Shown here one piece after another: positions 34,645-43,883 of a DNA stretch of 64,000 nt. The DNA lies in assembly GCA_017938485.1 (NCBI GenBank), contig JAGBBM010000032.1, positions 50,932 through 114,931 on the forward strand, written 5' to 3'. The position numbers were made by a program, and so were the translations under genes. The notes beneath the pieces are model-generated. The model saw only the letters and a program-made list of their open reading frames with translations, was not told the DNA's origin and did no database searches. This DNA is from Lachnospiraceae bacterium. Its GTDB lineage: Bacteria; Bacillota; Clostridia; Lachnospirales; Lachnospiraceae. Positions within the stretch are counted from its first letter, which is position 1, and each line of letters begins with the position of its first letter.

Positions 34645-35577
34645 TTAGTATTTATCATATTTCTCAGCCAACTTATTAAAATAATCCATATGAGAATTAA
34701 CCTTTGCGCTCATAGTGTCATAGGCATTATCTTGTCTAAGCTGCATAACTATCTCGTTGTAATCTGTCTTTGCAAGAACCGGTTCCATCTTGATGTATGT
34801 TTCATCCTTGAGGAACTTTGTTTTTATAGCTCTAAGTCCATCCTTATAGCCCAGTTTTTCTCTGAATTTAACCGCATTATCAGTAAAATTCAATGTGCCA
34901 CTTACGATGTCACCTAAATCATGGCTTGGATATATGATTGTAAATGTAGCTCCTGGCCATTTTTCGTCCTTAAAGACTTTACCATGCTTAAGGCCTATTA
35001 CTATAAATTGTCTTATACCGGCATCATACAGTGGCTTAATTGGCTCATTATCGCAGATTCCACCATCTCTATAGTAGTTTCCATCTATCTCTACAGCCTC
35101 ATATACTACAGGAAGGGCCGTTGAAGCAAGTAATAACTTCTTGATAGTTTCCACATCGTAATCTGCAAATTTACGGTATTCTGCAGCTATAGCCTGCTCA
35201 CTTGAGTCTAGCTTACAAATTGATGCATATATATCAATAGGACTATTTTTAAGCTTATCAAAATCTATGTATTTCTCCATCATCTTAAGCATCTCATCTC
35301 TGGAGAAAAATGGCTTGTTTGCTATAAGCATCTCTAAATCCACATCAAATATGGTATCCATATCAATATCAATCCATGCTTTAAGAAGCATATCCATATC
35401 ATCCAAAAGATAAAGCATGGCATTTACCACACCGATAGATGAACCTGAAATAGCCACTACATCGTCAAGATAACCATTTTCTTTTAATGCCTTTAATACA
35501 CCTATCTGGTAAGCGCCTTTACCGCCACCACCTGAAAGAACAAGTCCTACGCCTTCTTTTACAGTATTTTCGCCCAT
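34645..35577 (-). CDS. patatin-like phospholipase family protein
   Basis: A 310-residue lipid acyl hydrolase of the RssA/patatin type. It has the oxyanion motif GGGGKGAYQIGVLKAL near residue 15, the nucleophile elbow GSSIG (G-x-S-x-G), and the catalytic Asp in YRDGGICDNEP. There is no signal peptide, so it is cytoplasmic and likely membrane-peripheral. TGAGGTGAT precedes the ATG at 35577. It follows the VWA gene by 31 bases and seems to be the last gene of a run starting at proB (40551). The substrate is unknown. Confidence 0.9.
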   Translation of the reverse strand: MGENTVKEGVGLVLSGGGGKGAYQIGVLKALKENGYLDDVVAISGSSIGVVNAMLYLLDDMDMLLKAWIDIDMDTIFDVDLEMLIANKPFFSRDEMLKMMEKYIDFDKLKNSPIDIYASICKLDSSEQAIAAEYRKFADYDVETIKKLLLASTALPVVYEAVEIDGNYYRDGGICDNEPIKPLYDAGIRQFIVIGLKHGKVFKDEKWPGATFTIIYPSHDLGDIVSGTLNFTDNAVKFREKLGYKDGLRAIKTKFLKDETYIKMEPVLAKTDYNEIVMQLRQDNAYDTMSAKVNSHMDYFNKLAEKYDKY

Positions 35578-35608
35578 ATAATCACCTCAATACATTTCTT
35601 TAAAACAC

Positions 35609-36805
35609 CTATCTTGGTGCCATTAGCTTAGATATTCCCGCCTTTAGACCATCTATGGTAAGTGGAAACATATCATATATCTCGGCTAAGGTTGCCTCTG
35701 ATTCCATCCAAGAAAGGGATGTTAGTCCACCGTGGAATCTTGGGTTAAGCCATATTGCCTTCTTGTACTTACTTCTAAAGAGCTTATTCCACTCATATCC
35801 GCTCCTGCCATCGTTTGGCCCTCTATAGTTACCATTTAGGTCAAAAAGCTCCTCAGGAGCCATCTGAGCATCTCCAACAATGATTACCTTATAATCCTTG
35901 TCAGTATGTTTAAATACGTAATCTAAATCCACCCAGTTACCCATTTCACATTCTGCATCCTTGTATACCTTGCTGTAAATGCAGTTGTGGAAATAATAGG
36001 TCTTAACATCCTTAAAATGATTTGCCTTGTGAACTGCCTGAAACAAGTCATTACATAGCTCACTAAAAGGCAACATAGTTCCACCGCAATCAAAAAGCAA
36101 AAGAAGCTTAACCGAATTCTTTCTGGGCTTATCAAACTCTAGCTTAAGATATCCACCATTATTACAGGTTGAATCTATAGTTTTATCTAAGTCAAGTTCT
36201 GTACGAGGCACATCTAACTTAGTTGAAAACTGTCTAAGCCTTCTAAATGCCACCTGAAACTGCCTTATATCGAGAGTTTTGTCATGTCTAAAATCTGCAT
36301 AACGACGCTCACCCATAACCTGAAAGGCACTTCTCATACCGGTTTTGCCACTTACGCGAAGTCCTCCCGGATTACGACCATTATGTCCAAAAGCAGAGCC
36401 TCCACTGGTTCCTATCCAATAATTACCGCCATTATGTTCCTCTTTTTGCTCTGTGATACGCTCACGGAACATACGCTTAGTCTCTTCCTTGTCCCTCTTT
36501 GTGTCAAAGCTATATATATCCTTATTTAGATTAGATGTATCCATATCTCCTTTATCAAGAAACTTCATAATATCTGGCGGAAGCTCCTCTCCCATCCTAA
36601 TATTCTTAAAATACTCCATAAAGGCAATATCAAACTTATCAAAGTCTGACTCTGTTTTTACAAGAATCATCCTTCCAAGATTATAAAGGCCCTCCAAAGA
36701 AGAATAAGCAAGTCCCTTGTCTAAGGCTTCCATATATGTTATCCACTCAGTCATGGATATTTTTAATCCTTTTTCTCTGCAAACATATAAGAAATCAGTA
36801 AACAA
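35609..36805 (-). CDS. VWA/CoxE-like domain protein
   Basis: A 398-residue partner of the MoxR-type ATPase encoded immediately upstream. The N-terminal half is helical and basic; a von Willebrand factor A-like (CoxE) domain fills about residues 200-390. The MIDAS-type motif is variant: LLLLFDCGGTMLPF (DxGGT instead of DxSxS). An arginine-rich stretch (RERITEQKEEHNGG, then FGHNGRNPGGLRVSG) precedes it. Start is TTG 36805, directly after the moxR stop, with GAGGAG 10 bases upstream. MoxR/VWA pairs act as chaperones in metal-cofactor or complex assembly, but the client here is unknown. Confidence 0.85.
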   Translation of the reverse strand: MFTDFLYVCREKGLKISMTEWITYMEALDKGLAYSSLEGLYNLGRMILVKTESDFDKFDIAFMEYFKNIRMGEELPPDIMKFLDKGDMDTSNLNKDIYSFDTKRDKEETKRMFRERITEQKEEHNGGNYWIGTSGGSAFGHNGRNPGGLRVSGKTGMRSAFQVMGERRYADFRHDKTLDIRQFQVAFRRLRQFSTKLDVPRTELDLDKTIDSTCNNGGYLKLEFDKPRKNSVKLLLLFDCGGTMLPFSELCNDLFQAVHKANHFKDVKTYYFHNCIYSKVYKDAECEMGNWVDLDYVFKHTDKDYKVIIVGDAQMAPEELFDLNGNYRGPNDGRSGYEWNKLFRSKYKKAIWLNPRFHGGLTSLSWMESEATLAEIYDMFPLTIDGLKAGISKLMAPR

Positions 36806-37624
36806 TTAAAGTATTCTCCTCTTCTTAACTATATCTATGTCCTCATCCTTCTTAATTAGAACACCAAGGTAAGGAAGTTTTGTTCTAATAGTCTCAGGGT
36901 CAATTCCCCCAAGCATAAGAGCATTTAACCAATCAATAAGCTCAGATGTGCTTGGTTTCTTGCGAACCTCCTTAATCTCTCTAATCCAATAAAATGTATC
37001 CATAGCATATTTGAGGAGATTCGCGTCGATATTTTCAAAATGAACTCTTACAATCTCATCCATTTCCTCTTTTTCAGGGAAACTGATATAGTGGAATATA
37101 CACCTTCTAAGGAAAGCATCCGGAAGCTCCTTTTCTGCATTAGATGTGATTATAACTATAGGTCTTGTCTTTGCCTTAATAGTCTCCTTAGTCTCATGGA
37201 TATAAAACTCCATCTTGTCAAGCTCCCATAAAAGGTCATTAGGGAACTCAAGGTCTGCCTTATCAATCTCATCAATAAGAAGAATAACCTGTTCTTCCTC
37301 CTTAAAGGCCTCACCCAACTTACCAAGCTTAATGTATCTTCTTATGTCATCTACACCTTCCTCGCCAAACTGGCTATCGTAAAGTCTCTGAATAGTGTCA
37401 TATACATAAAGACCATCCTGAGCCTTAGTTGTAGACTTAATATTCCAGATGTATAACTTCATGCCAAAAGCCTGGCTGATTGCCTCTGCAAGCATAGTCT
37501 TACCAGTTCCTGGTTCACCCTTTATGAGAAGTGGCTTTTCAAGGGCTCTTGCCACGTCTACTGCAGCCATAAGCTCAGGTGAGGCAACATACTCCTTAGA
37601 GCCTGTAAATTTCATATCATTCAT
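36806..37624 (-). CDS. MoxR-family AAA+ ATPase
   Basis: A 272-residue AAA+ protein with Walker A GEPGTGKTMLAEA near residue 37, Walker B VILLIDEIDKAD, sensor 1 VIITSNAEKELPDAFLRRC with arginine finger, and C-terminal lid with STSELIDWLNAL. MoxR ATPases remodel VWA-containing partners; the next gene, with no gap, encodes one. AAGGAG precedes the ATG at 37624, 21 bases after proA. No dehydrogenase, oxidase or gas-vesicle genes are close, so the substrate cannot be named. Confidence 0.92.
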   Translation of the reverse strand: MNDMKFTGSKEYVASPELMAAVDVARALEKPLLIKGEPGTGKTMLAEAISQAFGMKLYIWNIKSTTKAQDGLYVYDTIQRLYDSQFGEEGVDDIRRYIKLGKLGEAFKEEEQVILLIDEIDKADLEFPNDLLWELDKMEFYIHETKETIKAKTRPIVIITSNAEKELPDAFLRRCIFHYISFPEKEEMDEIVRVHFENIDANLLKYAMDTFYWIREIKEVRKKPSTSELIDWLNALMLGGIDPETIRTKLPYLGVLIKKDEDIDIVKKRRIL

Positions 37625-37645
37625 AGGTTAATCTCCTTTAATCTA

Positions 37646-38884
37646 TTATCTAATCTGTCCGTTTCCATATATAATGTACTTGGTTGAAGTAAGTGCTAAA
37701 AGTCCCATAGGGCCTCTTGCGTGAAGCTTCTGTGTAGATATACCAATCTCTGCACCAAATCCAAACATAAAACCATCTGTAAATCTAGTTGATGCATTTA
37801 CATACACACATGCTGAATCAATTTCATTTAAGAATCTCTGTGAGCTTTCATAATCCTCAGTAATAATAGCCTCAGAGTGACCTGTGCTGTAGTTGTTTAT
37901 ATGCTCAATAGCCTCATCAAGATTATCTACAACCTTAGCAGATATAATCTTAGCAAGGTATTCTGTACCAAAATCTTCCTCGGATGCTTTAACAATATCT
38001 GAGGATATTGCCATAGAAGCCTCATCACCGCGAACCTCACAGTCATTTTCCTTTAACATAGCCACAATGGCAGGAATTGCCTTATCTGCAATATCCTTAT
38101 GAATAACCAAGGATTCACAGGCATTACATACTCCAAGTCTCTGTAGCTTTGCATTCTTGATGATAGGAAGTGCCTTATCCATATCAGCAGACTTATCTAC
38201 GTAAATGTGGCAGTTGCCTGTTCCTGTCTCAATAACAGGAATTGTGGCATTTTCTACAACTGTTCTAATTAGACCAGCTCCACCTCTTGGAATAAGAAGG
38301 TCCACATACTGATTCATCTTCATAAACTGTCTGGCAACTTCTCTATCTGTATCCTCAATTAAGCTTACTGCATCCGGTGTTACTCCAGCCTCAACAAGAG
38401 CCTTTTTCATAACAGCTATAAGTGCTATATTTGAATGTATACAGTCGCTTCCTCCACGAAGAATAACCGCATTACCAGTCTTAAAGCAAAGGGCAAAGGC
38501 ATCCACTGTAACATTAGGGCGTGATTCGTAGATGATTCCTATAACACCCATTGGAACTCTCTTTTGACCAATCATGAGACCATTTGGACGTTCCTTCATA
38601 GATATAACCTCACCTACAGGGTCCTCCAGTGAAACCACCTGGCGAATTCCCTCCGCCATATCCATAAGTCTTCCCTCTGTAAGTTTAAGTCTATCAAGAA
38701 GTGCCTCTGACATACCATTTGCCTTGGCATTTTCCATATCTATATCATTACCCTTTATAATATCAGCTGCATTTGCAATAAGGGCATCTGCAACCTTAAG
38801 TAGTGCCTCATTTTTCTTATCCTGACCAAGACGAGCCATAATTCTTGAAGCAGCTTTGGCCTTTTTTCCTAATTCAATAAGCAT
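37646..38884 (-). CDS. proA: glutamate-5-semialdehyde dehydrogenase (γ-glutamyl phosphate reductase)
   Basis: It reduces γ-glutamyl phosphate to glutamate semialdehyde with NADPH, the second step of proline synthesis; proB lies upstream in the same run, separated by two small genes. Aldehyde-dehydrogenase-fold motifs include [25 protein letters not shown], and the catalytic Cys in [13 protein letters not shown]. It is 412 residues, standard. AGGAGGT precedes the ATG at 38884. proC is not in the window. Confidence 0.97.
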   Translation of the reverse strand: MLIELGKKAKAASRIMARLGQDKKNEALLKVADALIANAADIIKGNDIDMENAKANGMSEALLDRLKLTEGRLMDMAEGIRQVVSLEDPVGEVISMKERPNGLMIGQKRVPMGVIGIIYESRPNVTVDAFALCFKTGNAVILRGGSDCIHSNIALIAVMKKALVEAGVTPDAVSLIEDTDREVARQFMKMNQYVDLLIPRGGAGLIRTVVENATIPVIETGTGNCHIYVDKSADMDKALPIIKNAKLQRLGVCNACESLVIHKDIADKAIPAIVAMLKENDCEVRGDEASMAISSDIVKASEEDFGTEYLAKIISAKVVDNLDEAIEHINNYSTGHSEAIITEDYESSQRFLNEIDSACVYVNASTRFTDGFMFGFGAEIGISTQKLHARGPMGLLALTSTKYIIYGNGQIR

Positions 38885-38902
38885 TATATGTACCTCCTAA
38901 AA

Positions 38903-39454
38903 TCATTGAAAAATGTTATCGTCGCTTATAATCATATCTGGTTTTATATCATGCTCATCCACAGGAAGAGCTGGCATAATCTGAAAATTGTAGCAAACTG
39001 CTATAGTCTTACAACAAGGATGACTTGCTAAGTATCTGTCATAATATCCTCCACCATAACCGATACGCCCCTTATCCTTGGAAAATGCCACACCGGGCAT
39101 TATGATAAGGGTATTATCCTCTGGTTCTAATATCTCACAAGAATCGGGTTCTAATATACCGTACATCCCAGCTTTTAGCTCTGTATCTTTTGCATATCTG
39201 TAAAACTCCATGTTCTTGTTAATAACCTTGGGAAGCCATACATTTTTATTATGTTCAAAGGCATCCTTTAGCAGTATATCCAAATCAACTTCGTTATTTA
39301 TAGCCATATAAAGAACTATGTCCTTGGCATTTGCATATAAATCCTGCTTCAAAATACGATTACATATAACCTTTGAAAGTCTTGATAAATACTCACTATC
39401 AAAGCTCTTTCTTATATCCAATACTGTATCTCTAATCTCTTTTTTTGAAATCAT
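38903..39454 (-). CDS. 5-formyltetrahydrofolate cyclo-ligase
   Basis: It converts 5-formyl-THF to 5,10-methenyl-THF with ATP, clearing an inhibitory folate form. Family motifs are the N-terminal KKEIRDTVLDIRKS, IMPGVAFSKDKGRIGYGGGYYDRYL (conserved G-rich loop; quoted in part) and the C-terminal DEHDIKPDMIIS. It is 183 residues, normal. AAGGAAT precedes the ATG at 39454, 2 bases past the DUF896 gene. Confidence 0.93.
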   Translation of the reverse strand: MISKKEIRDTVLDIRKSFDSEYLSRLSKVICNRILKQDLYANAKDIVLYMAINNEVDLDILLKDAFEHNKNVWLPKVINKNMEFYRYAKDTELKAGMYGILEPDSCEILEPEDNTLIIMPGVAFSKDKGRIGYGGGYYDRYLASHPCCKTIAVCYNFQIMPALPVDEHDIKPDMIISDDNIFQ

Positions 39455-39456
39455 AA

Positions 39457-39687
39457 TTATTCCTTAGTGTTTTTCTTCTTGTTAGGAATATCTGCCACGT
39501 GGGTTACGGAGCCATCTGCCTCAACTATATCCACCTGTTCTAATACTCCTCTTAAATTTTTTTTAAAATCATCTATAAACTGTCTTCTAAGAATTGCCTG
39601 TTCTTCCTTTTCCTCAGGAGTAAGACCTTCAGGAGTCTTGCTTTTTCTAGCCAGTTCATTAATACGATTAATTCCTGCTTCTGTCAT
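39457..39687 (-). CDS. DUF896 (YnzC-like) protein
   Basis: A 76-residue, highly charged helical protein: INRINELARKSKTPEGLT, then EEKEEQAILRRQFIDDF. It fits the YnzC/DUF896 family, whose Bacillus member has a two-helix fold; the role is unknown. ATG 39687 is preferred over TTG 39699 because GGGGGA stands 4 bases upstream. It lies between proB and the folate cyclo-ligase gene with almost no gaps. Confidence 0.9.
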   Translation of the reverse strand: MTEAGINRINELARKSKTPEGLTPEEKEEQAILRRQFIDDFKKNLRGVLEQVDIVEADGSVTHVADIPNKKKNTKE

Positions 39688-39699
39688 AAAATCCCCCAA

Positions 39700-40551
39700 C
39701 TAATCTAAATATCCCTTATGAACAATAAAGTCCACTGTATCAAAATCCTTGGCATTATGGGCAATAAATAGGGTTCCTACGTCCTCTCCATCCATAAGCT
39801 GATTGATAAGGTCAAGGTTTGAGGCATCAAGAATAGCCATATCTGCACCGGAATCTGTAGCGATACGTGCTGCAGATATCTTAGTAGACATACCACCTGT
39901 TCCATAATTTGTCACAGAACCTTTTGCCATAGCCTTAAATTCATCAGTAATCTCCTCCACAACGGAAAGCTTAACTGCATCCGGATTCTTGTGAGGATCA
40001 TCAGTATAAAATCCATCGATGTCTGTGAGCAGTATGAGTAAATCCGCCTTGATAAGGTGGGCAACTATAGCTGAAAGAGTGTCATTGTCACCAAACTCAA
40101 TCTCCTCTGTAGCCACTGTGTCGTTTTCATTTACAACTGGGATAACATCCTGCTGTAATAGCTCGTTCATGGTGTTAATTGCATTTACACGTCTTTCGTC
40201 GCTGGTAATAGCATCAAAGGTAAGGAGTACCTGAGCTGCAAGATGGTTGTATTCCATAAAAAGCTTCTGATAAATCATCATAAGCTGTCCCTGGCCTATA
40301 GCCGCACAAGCCTGCTTAAGAGACAAGGTCTTTGGCTTGCTTTTAAGACCAAGAGCCTGAAAACCTACACCAATCGCACCAGAAGAAACCAAAACCACAT
40401 CCTTGTTTTGATTCTTTAAATCACAGATAATTCTAACAAGCTGCTCCAGCTTTCTAAAATCTACTCCACCGGTTTCCTCATGTAAAAGAGAGGATGAACC
40501 AATCTTAATAACTATCTTTTTCTTATCCTTAAGTGTCTCTCTATAATTCAT
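39700..40551 (-). CDS. proB: glutamate 5-kinase without PUA domain
   Basis: It phosphorylates glutamate, the first and feedback-controlled step to proline. The amino-acid kinase fold shows VIKIGSSSLLHEETG, LVSSGAIGVG, VNENDTVATEEIEFGDND and GTGGMSTKISAA. At 283 residues it lacks the C-terminal PUA domain of the E. coli enzyme (367), as is common in clostridia. AAGGAAGG precedes the ATG at 40551. It leads the run proB-DUF896-fau-proA-moxR-VWA-patatin. Confidence 0.96.
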   Translation of the reverse strand: MNYRETLKDKKKIVIKIGSSSLLHEETGGVDFRKLEQLVRIICDLKNQNKDVVLVSSGAIGVGFQALGLKSKPKTLSLKQACAAIGQGQLMMIYQKLFMEYNHLAAQVLLTFDAITSDERRVNAINTMNELLQQDVIPVVNENDTVATEEIEFGDNDTLSAIVAHLIKADLLILLTDIDGFYTDDPHKNPDAVKLSVVEEITDEFKAMAKGSVTNYGTGGMSTKISAARIATDSGADMAILDASNLDLINQLMDGEDVGTLFIAHNAKDFDTVDFIVHKGYLD

Positions 40552-40575
40552 AGTAAAAGCCTTCCTTTATAAGTT

Positions 40576-42186
40576 TTAAAGTGAGTTAATATACGAGGCA
40601 ACTGCTTCCGCAACCTTAATACCATCCACCGCCGCAGAAGTTATACCTCCAGCATAACCAGCACCTTCTCCACAAGGGAAAATGCCCCTAATCTCACTCA
40701 TTAAATTATCATCTCTTATGATACGAACCGGGGATGAGGTTCTTGATTCAATTCCTGATAAAACCCCGTCTTCTCTGGCAAAGCCCTTAAGCTTTGTATC
40801 ATAATAAGAAATCCCCTCAATTATAGCATTATTTACATATACTGGCAAACAATTATTAAGATTTCCAAAGGTGTAGGTGCCTTTTATGTTCGGCTTAATC
40901 TCTCCAAGGGACTCAGTCACAACACCATCCACATAATCCTTAAATAATTGTACGGGAATACAGCCTTTTCCTTCCTCATATGCAAGCTTTTCGTATTTTT
41001 CCTGAAATCTAATTCCGGAAAGAATATCCTTGCCACAGCCCTCTGCTTCAAAATCTTCCGGGGTAACATTTACAACTATAGCACTGTTAGAGTTTTCTTC
41101 ATCTCTGGCATGGTTGCTCATACCATTTACAACAGCTTGTCCTTCACCAGAGGAAGCATTAACTACAAAGCCCCCCGGACACATACAAAAGCTATAGACA
41201 CTTCTTCCCTCAGAGGACCTAAAGGTCATCTTGTAATCTGCAGCTGGAAGAGTTTTTGCCTCATCACTATCTCCGTACTGGGACTCATCTATCATAGTTC
41301 TTGGATGCTCAATTCTAAGACCTACAGCAAAGGATTTAGGCTCCATAGGAAGCTTACTATCATAAAGCATCCTAAAGGTATCTCTTGCGCTATGTCCTAT
41401 AGCTAAAACCAGGGTATTAGTTTCGAATATATGAACACCATCCTCCTGCTCAACAGATACATTTAGTAAATCATCACTTACCTTTTCGTATCCAATGAAC
41501 TTGGAATTAAAATATATCTTACCACCAAGATTAATAATCTCCTGCCTCATATTATATAGAACCTTTTTAAGCTCATTTGTGCCCACATGAGGCTTATTGG
41601 TATAAGATATATCCTCCGGTGCACCAAAGCTTATAAAATCCTCGATAAAGGCCTTTATACGTCCATATCTATCCTTTATACCAGTATTTAGCTTACCATC
41701 CGAAAAGGTTCCGGCTCCACCTTCACCAAAGGAAACATTTGAATTAGGATTAATCCTTCCACCCTGCCAAAATGAATCCACATCCTTAGTTCTCTCAAAA
41801 ACATCTTTTCCACGTTCGAATATAAGGGGCTTAAATCCTGCTCGTGCAAGATAAAGACCGCAAAAATATCCCGCCGGACCAGCTCCAATAATAACAGGAC
41901 TTAAACCTTTGGATGATGATTTTTCACAAGGAAAAACATATTTCTCTTCTTTTGTTAACATAATATTATTATTGTTTCTATTTTTCTTTAAAATCTGATT
42001 TTCAAGCTCTGTTTTTACATCAACAGAATATATATACATCAAATCATCTTTTTTTCGAGCATCAATAGAACGTTTGACAATTTTTTCCACAGAAAATGAC
42101 TCTGTCTTAATTATATTTGCTATTTTTTTATGTAAGATGTTATCCCCTGCTCCTACAGGCACCTTTATGTTACTTATTCTTATCAT
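40576..42186 (-). CDS. FAD-dependent oxidoreductase (COG2509-type)
   Basis: A 536-residue flavoprotein with a ~85-residue N-terminal extension, a dinucleotide-binding motif VIIGAGPAGYFCGLYLARAG, and the family segments WQGGRINPNSNVSFGEGGAGTFSDGKL (quoted in part) and PCGEGAGYAGGITSAAVDG. Similar 'uncharacterised FAD-dependent dehydrogenase' proteins are widespread in anaerobes; the reaction is unknown. Its ATG at 42186 overlaps the stop region of the preceding flavoprotein gene by 17 bases, with AGGATAT as binding site. Confidence 0.9.
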   Translation of the reverse strand: MIRISNIKVPVGAGDNILHKKIANIIKTESFSVEKIVKRSIDARKKDDLMYIYSVDVKTELENQILKKNRNNNNIMLTKEEKYVFPCEKSSSKGLSPVIIGAGPAGYFCGLYLARAGFKPLIFERGKDVFERTKDVDSFWQGGRINPNSNVSFGEGGAGTFSDGKLNTGIKDRYGRIKAFIEDFISFGAPEDISYTNKPHVGTNELKKVLYNMRQEIINLGGKIYFNSKFIGYEKVSDDLLNVSVEQEDGVHIFETNTLVLAIGHSARDTFRMLYDSKLPMEPKSFAVGLRIEHPRTMIDESQYGDSDEAKTLPAADYKMTFRSSEGRSVYSFCMCPGGFVVNASSGEGQAVVNGMSNHARDEENSNSAIVVNVTPEDFEAEGCGKDILSGIRFQEKYEKLAYEEGKGCIPVQLFKDYVDGVVTESLGEIKPNIKGTYTFGNLNNCLPVYVNNAIIEGISYYDTKLKGFAREDGVLSGIESRTSSPVRIIRDDNLMSEIRGIFPCGEGAGYAGGITSAAVDGIKVAEAVASYINSL

Positions 42187-43393
42187 AACTGCAATATCCT
42201 GCCTTTATTCCAGATAATACCGCAAAAGCTATATTATAACCTCCGCATAATCCATCTATATCAAGCAGCTCTCCTGTTATATATAAACCATCAACAATCT
42301 TAGACATAAGGGTTTTTGAAGAAACTTTACTTATATCTACTCCACCAGCAGTAAGCTGTGCATTATCATAATCCTTTATATCTACGATATCTAAGTTGAA
42401 TTTCTTTAAATCACATAAGATATCATATAATGCTTTCTTGTCTAAAGAAGAAATCTTATCCTTAGGGCTAATATTAGAAAGTTTTAATATATAACCTGCC
42501 AATTTATCATTTATAATGCTATTTAACATACCTAATACAGTTCTATTACTATTTAACTGTATGATACTATAAAAATCGTTTTCTGATATATTTGGTATCA
42601 GGTCTATAACTACACTTATAGATTTGCCCTGCTTGAGAATTTTACCCACCTTAGAGGAAAGGTTAAATATCATTATTCCTGATAAACCATACTCTGTAAA
42701 CTGCAACTCTCCCTCTTCTGAATGAGTCTCGCTAGCATCGCATATTAAGGAAGCTTTAGAATGAACCCTAACACCAGCTAAAGAACTCATATCTTCTTTT
42801 GTTATAAGACCACAAAGACTTGGTCTAAGTGGAATTATATCGTGTCCTAGCCCTTTAGCTATGTCATATCCAACCATAGAGCCACCAAGCTTAGAATAGC
42901 TGTTACCTCCACAGGAAAGAATTAGTTTTTTTGACTTAACTATCGTATCTCTAGTCTTCACTTCAAATACATCATCTTTTTTATGTATGTTTTCCACACA
43001 AGCATCCAGCCAAATATCAACATTTAACCTCTTTAATTCGTCTATCATTGCCCATACAACAGCAGAGGCCTGCATGGAATTTGGATATAAATATCCATTT
43101 TTTTCAGTTATATAGATTCCACAGGAAGCAAAAAAGTCAGTAAGGTCTTTTGTAGGCATATCTCCACAGGAATCAAGAAGAAAATCAATGTAATTGTCAT
43201 CAGTAGAATTATAATGACGACTATAATCAATGTAAGTATTTCCAAGATTACATTTGCCATTGCCGGTAGCATATATTTTCTTGCCAAGCTTATTGTTTTT
43301 TTCAATTAGTAAAACCTTGCTCCCAAGTCTGGCAGCAGTTATGGCAGCAGTCATACCTGACATACCGCCTCCTACAACGCATAAATCAAACAT
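42170..43393 (-). CDS. HI0933/BaiN-family flavoprotein
   Basis: A 407-residue NAD(P)/FAD-dependent oxidoreductase of the HI0933 family, which includes the bile-acid enzyme BaiN. The N-terminus carries VVGGGMSGMTAAITAARLGSKV; then KIYATGNGKCNLGN, SCGGNSYSKLGGSMVGYDIA and the C-terminal GELLDIDGLCGGYNIAFA. The activity in this organism cannot be stated; membership alone does not imply bile-acid metabolism. AAGGAGAAAAT precedes the ATG at 43393. It overlaps the next flavoprotein gene. Confidence 0.92.
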   Translation of the reverse strand: MFDLCVVGGGMSGMTAAITAARLGSKVLLIEKNNKLGKKIYATGNGKCNLGNTYIDYSRHYNSTDDNYIDFLLDSCGDMPTKDLTDFFASCGIYITEKNGYLYPNSMQASAVVWAMIDELKRLNVDIWLDACVENIHKKDDVFEVKTRDTIVKSKKLILSCGGNSYSKLGGSMVGYDIAKGLGHDIIPLRPSLCGLITKEDMSSLAGVRVHSKASLICDASETHSEEGELQFTEYGLSGIMIFNLSSKVGKILKQGKSISVVIDLIPNISENDFYSIIQLNSNRTVLGMLNSIINDKLAGYILKLSNISPKDKISSLDKKALYDILCDLKKFNLDIVDIKDYDNAQLTAGGVDISKVSSKTLMSKIVDGLYITGELLDIDGLCGGYNIAFAVLSGIKAGYCSYDKNK

Positions 43394-43402
43394 ATTTTCT
43401 CC

Positions 43403-43840
43403 TTAACTGTCAATAGATTCAAGAAATACAAACAATTCTTCCTTTGTATTAAACTCCATCTCTTCAATTTTCTGATATAATTCGTAGTCTAATTCCTTTA
43501 TAATATCTGCATCAATATCAGTATACTCATAAACCTGATTAGAAAGATTGTTATAGACTACTATATATCCATTAACTATTTTTAAATTATATTTCATTAT
43601 ATCCTCTGGGGCAACTACCATCATCGATGCGTAAGACACCATATTATCAATTATATAATCGCCTTGGTTATAAACATAATCCATAGCATCTACGGCTTCC
43701 CTAGTGGTTAGCTCCTCTGTGGTTTCAATAACAACCTTATAGGAATTATCCTGAAAATAGCTTTTTGAAACAAAATATGCAATAAAAAATACTGCAGCAA
43801 ATATTAAAATAACACTTAGATATAAAAATAATTTCTTCAT
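43403..43840 (-). CDS. membrane-anchored protein with BofC C-terminal-like domain
   Basis: A 145-residue protein with an N-terminal membrane segment (FLYLSVILIFAAVFFIAYFV, about residues 5-24) and a C-terminal part that resembles the BofC/YpmB-type small domain (KIVNGYIVVYNNLSNQVYEYT, read to Tyr). BofC modulates pro-σK processing in Bacillus; similar domains occur in many clostridial proteins of unknown role. ATG 43840 is used since AAGGAG overlaps the upstream GTG at 43849. It is 9 bases from the next flavoprotein gene. Confidence 0.65.
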   Translation of the reverse strand: MKKLFLYLSVILIFAAVFFIAYFVSKSYFQDNSYKVVIETTEELTTREAVDAMDYVYNQGDYIIDNMVSYASMMVVAPEDIMKYNLKIVNGYIVVYNNLSNQVYEYTDIDADIIKELDYELYQKIEEMEFNTKEELFVFLESIDS

Positions 43841-43883
43841 GGCACTCACTCCTTGAAGAAATTATTTCCTAAATCATATTATA

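Noticed and set aside
40948-41406. 152-codon plus-strand frame
   Set aside because: Shadow of the COG2509-type flavoprotein gene; no ribosome binding site.
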